Positions 1-6,818 of a stretch of 7,421 nucleotides of DNA are shown here, piece by piece; positions within the stretch are counted from its first letter, which is position 1, and every line of letters begins with the position of its first letter. Source of the DNA: a candidate division SR1 bacterium (GTDB taxonomy: Bacteria; Patescibacteriota; Gracilibacteria; Absconditabacterales; Absconditicoccaceae). The notes under the pieces are model-generated. The model was not told the DNA's origin. It did not search any database and saw nothing but the letters and a program-made list of their open reading frames with translations. The translations under genes and the position numbers were made by a program. The stretch is taken from assembly GCA_002746475.1 (NCBI GenBank), contig PDOX01000039.1, positions 1-7,421 on the forward strand. The letters run 5' to 3'.

Positions 1-3
1 CTC

Positions 4-31
4 TTGAAATAAAAAAGTGTTTTCCTATAAA
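4..31 (+). promoter_or_regulatory. Putative sigma70-type promoter for gyrA
   Basis: TTGAAA at 4-9 and TATAAA at 26-31 are separated by 16 bases. This would start transcription near position 38 and leave a leader of about 44 bases before the gyrA ATG. A GGAGAGGA run at 42-49 is too far from the ATG to serve as its Shine-Dalgarno. Confidence 0.4.
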
Positions 32-81
32 TTAAGGTATTGGAGAGGACTTTTTTTTATTTTTAAAAAAGCTACATCACT

Positions 82-3033
82 ATGTCAGAAGAAAAGACAA
101 ATATTTTTGGAGGGAAAATTATTCCTCATTCGTTGGAGAAGGAGATTACACAGTCATATATTGACTATGCACTTTCTGTAATTATTTCTCGTGCCTTGCC
201 AGATACTAGAGACGGATTCAAGCCGGTATTGAGAAGAATTCTCTATGCGATGTATGATCAAAAAATCTTGGCGAATACTAAACATAAAAAATCTGCGAGA
301 ATTGTCTGAGAAGTACTGTGAAAATACCACCCACATGGAGATAGTTCAGTATATGAAGCGATGGTGAGAATGGCTCAACCTTGGTCAATGAGATACCCAT
401 TGGTAGATGGGCAAGGAAACTTCGGGTCAATTGATGGAGATTCACCAGCGGCGATGAGGTATACTGAGGCAAAATTGACAAAAATTGCTGAGGAAATGCT
501 TGCTGATATTGAACAAGATACGGTAGATTGGAGAGATAATTTTGATGCTTCATTGCAAGAACCGATCATGTTGCCAACAAAATTTCCAAATCATTTGTGT
601 AATGGAACGATGGGTATTGCCGTAGGTATGGCGACCAACATGGCTCCGCACAATCTGACAGAAGTTATTGATGCAAGTTTGCTCTTGATAGAAAAAGAAG
701 GGAAAAAAGTAGATCATTCTCAAATGGAAATTGTGAGACCAGAAGATAAGATGGTGTTGATTGATGCTATTGGAGTATTGTTTGAAGAAGATGGTGAAAG
801 CTATATTTTGAATGAAAAATTAGCAAAATATCTTGCTGGATTGAAAGCAAAAAAACTTATTGTGACCAATAAACCAGAAGAAGAATGTGAAAAATTAAAA
901 AATATCTTAACTACTGCTGGGTATGAAGATACGTTTGAAGTTTTCTCAAAAGGGAATGATCCAAAAAAATCAGAAGAAAAATATTTCAAAATACTTTTGG
1001 AAGAATATGAAATACCAGCTGAGAGAGTAGTATATTTTGACCACTTGCAGAGAAATCTCGATGCTGCGAATAGAGCGGGAATTGAATCAACTTTGATCTA
1101 CAAGGAATTGATTTCTACTCAGAAATTTATCAATGAATTCCTAGAATCTCAGGTTTCAGAAGATGGAACCTATTCGGTTTCTATTGATGAAATTATGGAA
1201 ATTATCAAAGGTCCTGACTTCGCAACCGGAGGTGTGATGTTTGATTCTAAAAATATTCTTGAAGTATACAAAAAAGGAAGAGGAGGAATCGTAACCAGAG
1301 GAAAGACGCATGTTGAAGACATCAAATCGCATCAAGCCATTGTGATTGATGAAATTCCGTATATGGTAAACAAAGGAAACTTGGTTGCGAAAATCGGTGA
1401 TCTGGTAGTAAACAAAAAAATTGAAGGGGTGACGGATATCAGAGATGAATCCAGTAAAGGAGACATCAGAATTGTAGTAGATCTGAAAAAAGGAGTAAAA
1501 CCAGACAGAATTTTGATGCAATTATTCAAATTCACAGAATTACAGACCAATTTCAACTTAAATAATGTGACTTTGGTAGACAAAGGAATCCAACCAAGAA
1601 CCTTGAATATCAAAGAATTGTTAATGGAATTTGTAGATTTCAGAAGAAAGGTAGTCTATCGTAGATCCGTATATCAACTTAACAAAGCTGAAGCGAGATT
1701 ACATATCTTAGAAGGGTTGAAAAAGGCCATAGATATTATTGATGAAGTGATTGAAACGATCAAAAAATCTCAAACCAAACAAGATGCGAAACAGCAATTG
1801 ATGGAGAAATTTGACTTTTCTGATGAACAAGCTGAATATATCTTGCTCATGAGATTGCAAAGTTTGGTTGGGCTAGAAATCCAAAAAATTAGTGATGAAA
1901 TCGATGAAAAAATCAAATTAATTGAGTATTTGAGAGGAATTATCGGTGATGCTGAAAAACTTGATGCTGTAGTGGTTGAGGAACTAACCTATATGAAAGA
2001 TAAATACGGAGACAAGAGAAGAACCGAACTTTCACAAGACACGAGTGTTTATAATTTGGGAGGAAGTTTGAAGGCGTTGAGAGATGCTGCCGACCAAGTG
2101 AAAGAAGATGTGATCTTGTGGTTGAGTAATGAATATCAAATGAAAGTATTATACCAGACCAGAATCCAAAATATTCCAGAAGAAACCTTGGATATTGTCT
2201 ATACGCACAACCAAGATAAACTCATCGTGATCACCGACAAAGGAGAATTGGTAGTGCAGAGATTGAAAGATTTCTGAGCGTTTACAACTGCAAAAGCGCC
2301 ATTAGATATCAAAGAACACTTTGGACTCAAAGGGAAAATCTTGTTTGCAAAAACCCTGCATTTTGATTACGAACATTTGTTATTCTTGACCAATGACAAT
2401 AGTATCAAAAAGATGAAAAAAGAACAAATCTTGAGCTTCAAAAAATTCCCAACGGTTGTGATGAAACTTGCAAAAGGAGAGAAAATTTTGAAAGTACTTC
2501 CAGTAAGTGATGATGACAAAGTTGGAGTAATCACAAAAGATGGAATGGGATTATTATTCCCAACCACTGATGTGAGAGCAATGGGAAAAACCGCAGGAGG
2601 AATCAAAGCGATTGACCTTGCTGATGGAGATAAAGTTTCAGGAATGTTCTTGTATCAAGGGCAACCATTCATCTTGATCTACTCAGACAAAGACGGAAAA
2701 TTACTTAGTGTAGAAGATGATTTGAGAGTATGGAAAAGAGCAAGAAAAGGAGATGTCTGGGCTACTGGAAAAGAACAACTCAAAGGTGGACTCAGTATCG
2801 AAGAAGGAGCTGTGAGACTGATGTTTGATGACGGAACACGAAAGACCTTACATTCTAATGATATTAAACTTGATATGCCAGATACTCCATTGAAAAAAAT
2901 GGTAGACAAAAAAATTGAAATGGCATATCGCCCACGAGAAGAAAAAGAAGAAAATCTTTCATACAAAGAAGAAATCAAAAAAAAGAAAAAGAAAGAACAA
3001 GAAAAGAAGGGGGGACTGTTTAGTGAGGAGTAG
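82..3033 (+). CDS. gyrA: DNA gyrase/topoisomerase IV subunit A with inserted HAD-like domain (code 25)
   Basis: Breakage-reunion subunit of a type IIA topoisomerase; with GyrB/ParE it passes one duplex through another to control supercoiling. Reading UGA as Gly at 307, 319 and 2275 gives one 983-residue frame ending in TAG. Seen: the N-terminal winged-helix region with [10 protein letters not shown] near residue 26, the quinolone region [17 protein letters not shown] at 76-92, and catalytic Tyr127 in [10 protein letters not shown]. Residues about 206-365 are foreign to the family (separate entry). GPDFATGG follows, then the coiled-coil/tower part to GDKRRTEL near 643, then beta-pinwheel repeats ([14 protein letters not shown]) and a Lys/Glu-rich tail. 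Without the insert the length is about 830, normal for GyrA. I see no clear GyrA box (QRRGGKG-like), so ParC is possible. The ATG at 82 precedes the conserved N-terminus; no good Shine-Dalgarno is present. Family certain, GyrA versus ParC unresolved. Confidence 0.95.
697..1176 (+). other. HAD-superfamily-like domain inserted in GyrA
   Basis: From the conserved PHN to GPDF, family members have roughly 32 residues; here there are 188. The extra part carries the haloacid-dehalogenase motifs in order. Motif I is [10 protein letters not shown] with nucleophile-type Asp228 but Ile230 in place of the second Asp. Motif II is KLIVTN with Thr262. Motif III is KKSEEKYF with Lys295/296. Motif IV is [19 protein letters not shown] with Asp320, His321 and Asn325. 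Only about 33 residues separate motifs I and II, so it would be a capless HAD. It joins in frame without stops, and the flanks ([10 protein letters not shown] and [12 protein letters not shown]) continue as normal GyrA. It has no intein splice motifs. The missing second Asp argues for weak or absent phosphatase activity. Motif assignment is by eye. Confidence 0.75.
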
Positions 3034-3082
3034 TATATCGTTAGATAAAAAAATCATTTATTTTGAATGATGTATAAATAAT

Positions 3083-3388
3083 ATGCTTAAAAATAAAGAT
3101 TCTTTCAACACACGAAACGATAAGAAATATTTTTTGCATAGCCAAAGTTGAAAAAAGACATTTATTAATATGAGAGAGATTTGGTATGTTTCGTTAGGGA
3201 ATAATATTGGGTATGAAGAAGATGGAAAGTGAAACGACTATAAAAGACCTGTGCTTGTTTTAAAAAAGCTATGAATTACTTCTCAACCAAAGGCGATTGA
3301 TAAAAAAAGGTTTATTGAGAAAATAGGGATACTATCTGAAACAGATTTTGAGACTATAAAAAAAGAGCTAATAGCTTTTTGGTTTTAG
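3083..3388 (+). pseudogene. PemK/MazF-family toxin with internal deletion
   Basis: 101 residues with three UGA-Gly codons and a TAG stop. The N-terminal part (MREIWYVSLGNNIGYEEDGKGNDYKRPVLVLKK) matches the start of PemK/MazF-like mRNA interferase toxins, including the Arg of the RPVLVL strand. The C-terminal part (SQPKAIDKKRFIEKIGILSETDFETIKKEL) matches the end of the same family. The joining segment is only LGIT, where relatives carry roughly 40-50 more residues, including the PLT-type strand with a conserved Thr. The reading frame is intact across the gap, so this looks like an in-frame internal deletion that should abolish RNase activity. The roughly 29 residues before MREIW also resemble the usual N-terminal extension of this subfamily, supporting the ATG at 3083. 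No antitoxin gene is recognisable next to it. It could instead be an unusually short variant. Confidence 0.7.
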
Positions 3389-3515
3389 ACTATTAACCCT
3401 TATTTTTTCTCCACTCCTTTACAGAAGTGGGAGGATCCCGAAGGACATTTGTACTATCAGTATATAGAAAAAATTGGAAAATGCAAATAAAAAGATTGAA
3501 AAAGTTTTAATTTTT

Positions 3516-3543
3516 TTGCATATCGTTGCATTTTATGTATACT
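3516..3543 (+). promoter_or_regulatory. Putative promoter for the 3580 gene
   Basis: TTGCAT at 3516-3521 and TATACT at 3538-3543 have a 16-base spacer. A second TTGCAT copy at 3526-3531 makes a direct repeat with 10-base period, which could be an operator. The predicted transcript start near 3550 lies about 30 bases before the ATG at 3580, which supports that ATG as the original start. Confidence 0.45.
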
Positions 3544-3579
3544 ATGAATATTGTCTTTTATATATTAAATATATTCCTA

Positions 3580-3680
3580 ATGTGATGACTTGACTTCTTA
3601 AAATTTAATAATAAAGGGGGGGGGAGATAAGAGATATTGTAGAGCAGAAGCTCGTTAATTGACTACGAGAGAAGCTTGTT
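3580..3680 (+). other. Likely N-terminal coding segment broken by a G9 tract
   Basis: From ATG 3580 the frame reads MGGLDFLKFNNKGGG with two UGA-Gly codons, then meets TAA just after a run of nine G at 3616-3624. Moving to the frame of the downstream gene at the G run continues as EIRDIVEQKLVNGLREKLV with no stop and runs directly into the 3681 CDS. A tenth G in the DNA, or a -1 slip in the run, would give a 254-residue protein. It may be a phase-variable tract, a programmed slip, a fixed mutation or a sequencing error. Confidence 0.5.
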
Positions 3681-4343
3681 ATGAATGAAGATCCTAAACA
3701 ATCTTTGAAAATTACTCTTCCTTTTAGACAGATAGAATCAGTTAGTTCTTGTTTTAGAAATTGAGCATTGCATTTATATGTAAATTTAAAAGATGAATAT
3801 TTGAAAAAAATATCCAATAGAATAATTCCTCTTGATTGAGAAAAAGGAGTGTGAATGAAGGTAGGGATATTTTGATCAAGTATAGAAATAGATTTGTATA
3901 ATGATTGAGATTTAGCTAAAAATTTTGAACAGTTTATTCAATTTCTTAGAGAAAATACAGATTTGTATTATGATGAAAATATTTTTGATATTAAATGGTC
4001 TGATAGGTCAAAACGGTGAGATGATAGGTTAAAAGTTACCATAAATCATGTCATTGAACAAGAACAATCAGATATTGAAAAAATATTGAAAGAAGCAGAT
4101 ATGAAATTATCAGGTAAAGATGAACAAAAAATAATATCAAAGATTAAAAATTTGGAATTAAGTTTTATGGAGGATAGTTATGCTGGTCTTGCTTTTGATA
4201 TGATGTTTGATGCTGATTGGAAAAAAGAAGATTTTGAAAGATTTATTGATATGATTAAAAAGAATAAATCTACTTATAATAGTGTAAAGAACTTTTTTGA
4301 TGCTTTACAAAATTTTGATTGAAAAAATGGAAATAATATATAA
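3681..4343 (+). CDS. Hypothetical protein (code 25)
   Basis: 220 residues from ATG 3681 to TAA with seven UGA-Gly codons. I do not recognise the family. The N-terminal half looks like an alpha/beta domain (SLKITLPFRQIESV, ALHLYVNL, VGMKVGIFGSSIEIDLYND). The C-terminal half is charged and probably helical (EQEQSDIEKILKEADMKL to KNFFDALQNFDGKNGNNI). No signal peptide or membrane segment is seen, so it is probably cytoplasmic. ATG 3681 is the only standard start in this frame and has a GAGAGAAG purine run at 3667-3674 as possible ribosome site. The frame is, however, open further upstream to the G9 tract and the original start may be 3580. The protease gene starts 45 bases downstream, so the two may be co-transcribed. 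Confidence 0.8.
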
Positions 4344-4388
4344 AATTCAGATGGTATAAATTTAGATTGTTAAGATTGTATATCTATT

Positions 4389-5201
4389 ATGAAAACTCAT
4401 CAAAAAATATTAATCATTGTTGCTTTGGTGAGTTTTTTTTCTTGTTTTATTGTTATGTTATCAAATCCCTCTTTTACTTCTCCCTTTGTCAAGGGAGATA
4501 CTCCCTCTTGAACTTCCCCCTTGATAAAGGGGGATTGAGGGGGATTTGAAGAAAAAAATATACTTGAAACTCAACATCCTATTCCAGAATATATAACAAA
4601 CAATCAACACTATCTTGTAAAAATATTTAGTAAGCAACAATTCACTGAGAAAGGTCAAGATTGAGGATTGAAAAATAGTGTTATTATCTCGCTTGGACAT
4701 TGAATTTTGCTTAATAATGAGTGATATATTTTGACAAATAAGCATGTCGTACAAGATATGGTGCAAGAATATGGAAATTCGCTCTATGTTAGTGTTGATG
4801 ATCAGGAATATCGTGTAGAAAATATCTGGCGAGATGAACAGCAAGACAGTAAACAAGATAGTAATCAAGATCTTGCACTTATCAAAATTGCTCATGTTTC
4901 TGAGGATGATAGCAATATGCCAGTATTTCAAAACACATCATCTTCTTGAGCGATTGAGAATGATATTCCTGTTTGGGTAGTGACATCAGCAAAGATTGTA
5001 TCATGAACGGCGAGACTGCTTTCGTGAGAGTGGCAGACCAATATCTCTGGGAAATCCTGAGACAGTGGAAGTATTTTATGTGATGATGCGTGAAATATTA
5101 TAGGAATAAATACAGAAATTAATCTCGATGATAATGATCACCTCTATGCAATTGCATTAAGTCAAAATAGTTTGCAAAAAATATTAAAATTTAGGATGTA
5201 A
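4389..5201 (+). CDS. Membrane-anchored trypsin-like (HtrA/S1C-type) serine protease
   Basis: 270 residues with ten UGA-Gly codons and a TAA stop. Residues 5-24 form one hydrophobic N-terminal segment (signal peptide or anchor), so the protease should face the outside of the membrane. A linker of about 50 residues, partly encoded by a palindromic repeat, leads to the catalytic domain. The triad is visible: His119 in GYILTNKHVVQD, Asp161 in QDLALIKI and Ser226 in GKSGDSGS. The oxyanion Gly224 is encoded by UGA at 5058. GNIIGINTEI after the serine is also typical of HtrA-like enzymes. No PDZ domain follows; the protein ends about 44 residues after Ser226. A short Asp/Gln/Ser-rich repeat (DSKQDSNQD) precedes the catalytic Asp. 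Likely role: cleavage of envelope or neighbouring proteins; the substrate is unknown. Confidence 0.9.
4462..4548. repeat. Palindromic dispersed-type repeat inside the protease gene
   Basis: The outer arms CAAATCCCTC (4462-4471) and GAGGGGGATTTG (4537-4548) are nearly complementary. Inside are two perfect 8-bp hairpins with 4-base loops: TCTCCCTT/AAGGGAGA at 4479-4498 and TCCCCCTT/AAGGGGGA at 4515-4534. The style matches a common dispersed intergenic repeat whose translations read like SPLDKGG or PPFIKGG (recalled, not searched). Here it is read in frame as part of the protease linker, using UGA codons as Gly. Confidence 0.7.
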
Positions 5202-5214
5202 ATAATATCTAAAA

Positions 5215-5228
5215 ATTATACGTATAAT
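5215..5228. repeat. Perfect AT-rich palindrome between convergent genes
   Basis: The 14 bases ATTATACGTATAAT are a perfect palindrome lying in the 37-base gap between the convergent stops of the protease gene and the minus-strand membrane gene. It could form a weak two-way terminator stem or be a protein-binding site. With a stem made almost only of A-T pairs, a terminator role is unproven. Confidence 0.3.
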
Positions 5229-5238
5229 ATAATTATTA

Positions 5239-6105
5239 TTATTCTTCTTTGATTTCTAGAAATATGTTATATCGGTAAGATTCAAAAAACGCATAAATAA
5301 TTGCATTAACATAGCTGAATAATAGAATTCATGTAATTCAGAAAATCCATAATAATAAAGAACCAAATCCATTAGTAAACCATTGGAAATATATAATGAT
5401 ATACATTACTATTGTTGGAATTAAGAAGAGTATTCCAATTCTAAAATAAAAAAATATAAATAGAAAGATTTGATATATTGTAGCTTTTATGACTTTACCA
5501 AAATTTGATATAGCAAGGCTCATACTTTTTTTGATAGCTGGATAAACATCATATCATTCAATAGCAATGAGAATCTTTGCAAAAGGAAGAAAGAGTTTCA
5601 GTAAAATTACGAGAATTCCCCAAAGAGATAAAAGACTTATAATAAAGAAATTTTCTAAGACATTTAGTGTAAAGAGTCTAGCTATAGTAATAAAAAAAGT
5701 AATAATTGAAAATGATGTGATCAGCGTATTATATTCAAAGAAAATAAAAAATTTTGATAATCATACTCCTAATGCTTTACTAAATCTAGTTTTATGAGCA
5801 ATAATTTCTAATACACTTCCATAAGCAATAGGGAAAAATACAAAATATCATAATATAATAAAAACAATAAGAAGAATAGCCCATACAAAAAAGTTATATT
5901 CTTTTATAATGTTCCAAAAATAATTGAAAACTAAAAGTATAGAAACTCCACTATGATATTTATAAATAAGAATGTTATTAAGATTCCATAATAACAAAAA
6001 AAGATTTGATATAGTATGTCAAATAGTAGTAATCCAAGAAAGAGTCAGTATACCTTTATTTTCCAAGAGATCTTTTTTGCTTTGTATTCAAAGATGTTTT
6101 AACAT
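5239..6105 (-). CDS. Multi-pass integral membrane protein (code 25)
   Basis: 288 residues from the ATG at 6105-6103 to TAA at 5241-5239, with seven UGA-Gly codons. It is very hydrophobic, with about six probable membrane segments near residues 22-42, 76-96, 130-150, 152-183, 206-240 and 248-274. The loop EGYDVYPAIKKSMSLAISNFGKVIKA before the fifth segment resembles the layout of glycerophosphodiester-phosphodiesterase-type or DUF975-like membrane domains, where a short amphipathic AIKxS stretch precedes a helix pair. That is only a resemblance. The C-terminus is short and charged (EIKEE), and no catalytic motif is seen. It is convergent with the protease gene and appears to be transcribed alone. 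Function unknown. Confidence 0.85.
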
Positions 6106-6141
6106 AGTGATGAGATATTAAATAAGTTGAATCTACGATAT

Positions 6142-6150
6142 TTTATAACA
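6142..6150 (-). promoter_or_regulatory. Extended -10 element for the minus-strand membrane gene
   Basis: On the minus strand the bases TGTTATAAA fit an extended -10 (TGnTATAAT-like). The -10 hexamer is at 6147-6142, which predicts a start near 6135 and a leader of about 30 bases to the ATG. The -35 is weak. Confidence 0.35.
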
Positions 6151-6155
6151 CTATT

Positions 6156-6338
6156 ATGAAATATAGTATAAATGAATATTTTGGATTTTCAAGAGATTCT
6201 ATTTTTTTTCTTAAAAATCTCTTGAAATTATACCCTATATGGGTATATTTAGTTTCGTTAATTTTTAGTTCTTTAGTTTGTAACAGATGCAAAAAAAGAA
6301 AAAACTTATTAAAAAGTGGCCATTCAATTCAAAGCTAG
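6156..6338 (+). CDS. Doubtful small ORF, hypothetical
   Basis: 60 codons, ATG to TAG, with no UGA codon. The translation starts MKYSINEYFGFSRDSIFFLK, has one hydrophobic stretch (YPIWVYLVSLIFSSLV, residues about 26-41) and ends in a basic tail. It is divergent from the membrane gene with a 50-base gap. I recognise no family. The start may be real, but the last 23 bases overlap another frame that looks more protein-like, so this may be a decayed gene or chance. Confidence 0.3.
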   Translation: MKYSINEYFGFSRDSIFFLKNLLKLYPIWVYLVSLIFSSLVCNRCKKRKNLLKSGHSIQS

Positions 6339-6453
6339 TCATTCAGCTTTGGCGAGTGTGTTTAGAGATTATCTCTATGAAAGTGCGGTAGAATGCCAGG
6401 TAGAAGATAGAGAGGTTTTGAAAAAAGTTTTGGGGATTTTGGCACAGGGGTAG
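6316..6453 (+). pseudogene. Possible C-terminal remnant of an unidentified gene
   Basis: A 45-residue frame from GTG 6316 to TAG 6453 reads VAIQFKASHSALASVFRDYL then YESAVECQVEDREVLKKVLGILAQG. It has a balanced, soluble, helical composition and higher GC than the DNA before it. An in-frame TAA lies two codons upstream of the GTG. The A-rich stretch just before it (6287-6315) could hide a frameshift: from the ATG at 6287 a one-base shift would give MQKKKKLIKK joined to this segment. I do not recognise the family. Confidence 0.3.
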
Positions 6454-6490
6454 TGTTCCTCCCTATTCTGTGCGGTTTCCCTCTCTGTTT

Positions 6491-6590
6491 CTTACCTCCC
6501 CTGTATCCCCTCCTCCCAGGAGGGGCCGAAGCGTAAAAAGCCTCTCCTGCTAGGAGAGGTGTCCCGACAAAGTCGGGACGGAGAGGTAAG
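6491..6590. repeat. Nested hairpin repeat element A
   Basis: The outer arms CTTACCTC (6491-6498) and GAGGTAAG (6583-6590) are perfectly complementary. Within them are three perfect 8-bp hairpins with 3-base loops: CCCCTCCT/AGGAGGGG (6507-6525), CCTCTCCT/AGGAGAGG (6541-6559) and GTCCCGAC/GTCGGGAC (6561-6579). It is GC-rich against an AT-rich background and does not code. It looks like a composite dispersed intergenic repeat. Confidence 0.75.
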
Positions 6591-6608
6591 GATAAGATAA
6601 ACTCAGCA

Positions 6609-6687
6609 TGACACTAAAATGAGTAGAGATTCCTGCCTTCGTTCACCACGGAGGACTCCGTGGCAAGGGAATGACAGAATAGTGTCA
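6609..6687. repeat. Nested hairpin repeat element B
   Basis: The outer arms TGACACTA (6609-6616) and TAGTGTCA (6680-6687) pair perfectly. A middle stem ATTCCTGCC with GGCAAGGGAAT is imperfect. The inner hairpin CCACGGAG/CTCCGTGG (6646-6663) has a 2-base loop. The order of nested arms suggests a repeat built by insertion of one palindrome into another. Confidence 0.65.
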
Positions 6688-6770
6688 CTCAGAGCGAAGC
6701 GAAGAGTCTAGTAAAGAAAAACTGGATTCTTCGGCAAAGCCTTAGACCTGTCTGACAAGTCAGAATGACA
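6683..6770. repeat. Hairpin repeat element C (GAGCGAAGCGAAGA-type)
   Basis: GAAGAGTCTAGT (6701-6712) pairs with ACTGGATTCTTC (6721-6732) with two mismatches. The outer arms TGTCACTC (6683-6690) and GAATGACA (6763-6770) pair with one mismatch. A small stem TCTGAC/GTCAGA lies at 6751-6764. The text resembles the widespread dispersed repeat containing GTCATTCTGAGCGAAGCGAA (recalled from other genomes). Its arms overlap those of element B. Together with elements A and B it fills the gene-free 6454-6818 stretch. Confidence 0.6.
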
Positions 6771-6818
6771 AAGGGGAAAAAATCACATTTTAACTATTTA
6801 TTACAAACAAACATAATT

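Noticed and set aside
82..309. Separate 75-residue gene ending at the TGA at 307
   Set aside because: It is the N-terminus of GyrA; the frame continues through UGA-Gly with family-conserved residues.
697..1176. Intein or self-splicing intron in gyrA
   Set aside because: No intein splice-junction residues (Cys/Ser at the start, HN at the end) or homing-endonuclease motifs; the segment has HAD motifs and stays in frame.
2341..3033. Separate gene for a gyrase C-terminal-like protein
   Set aside because: It is in the same frame as the upstream part and only separated by the UGA at 2275; the pinwheel domain belongs to the same subunit.
3053..3071. Terminator after gyrA (ATCATT/AATGAT stem)
   Set aside because: The stem is only 6 AT-rich pairs and no T-run follows.
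4461..4931. Minus-strand ORF of 156 codons
   Set aside because: It lies antisense to the protease gene with its complete catalytic triad, and its repeat-like tail is just the palindromic element read backwards.
6491..6770. CRISPR array
   Set aside because: The repeats are inverted and nested, not direct repeats of equal length with unique spacers.
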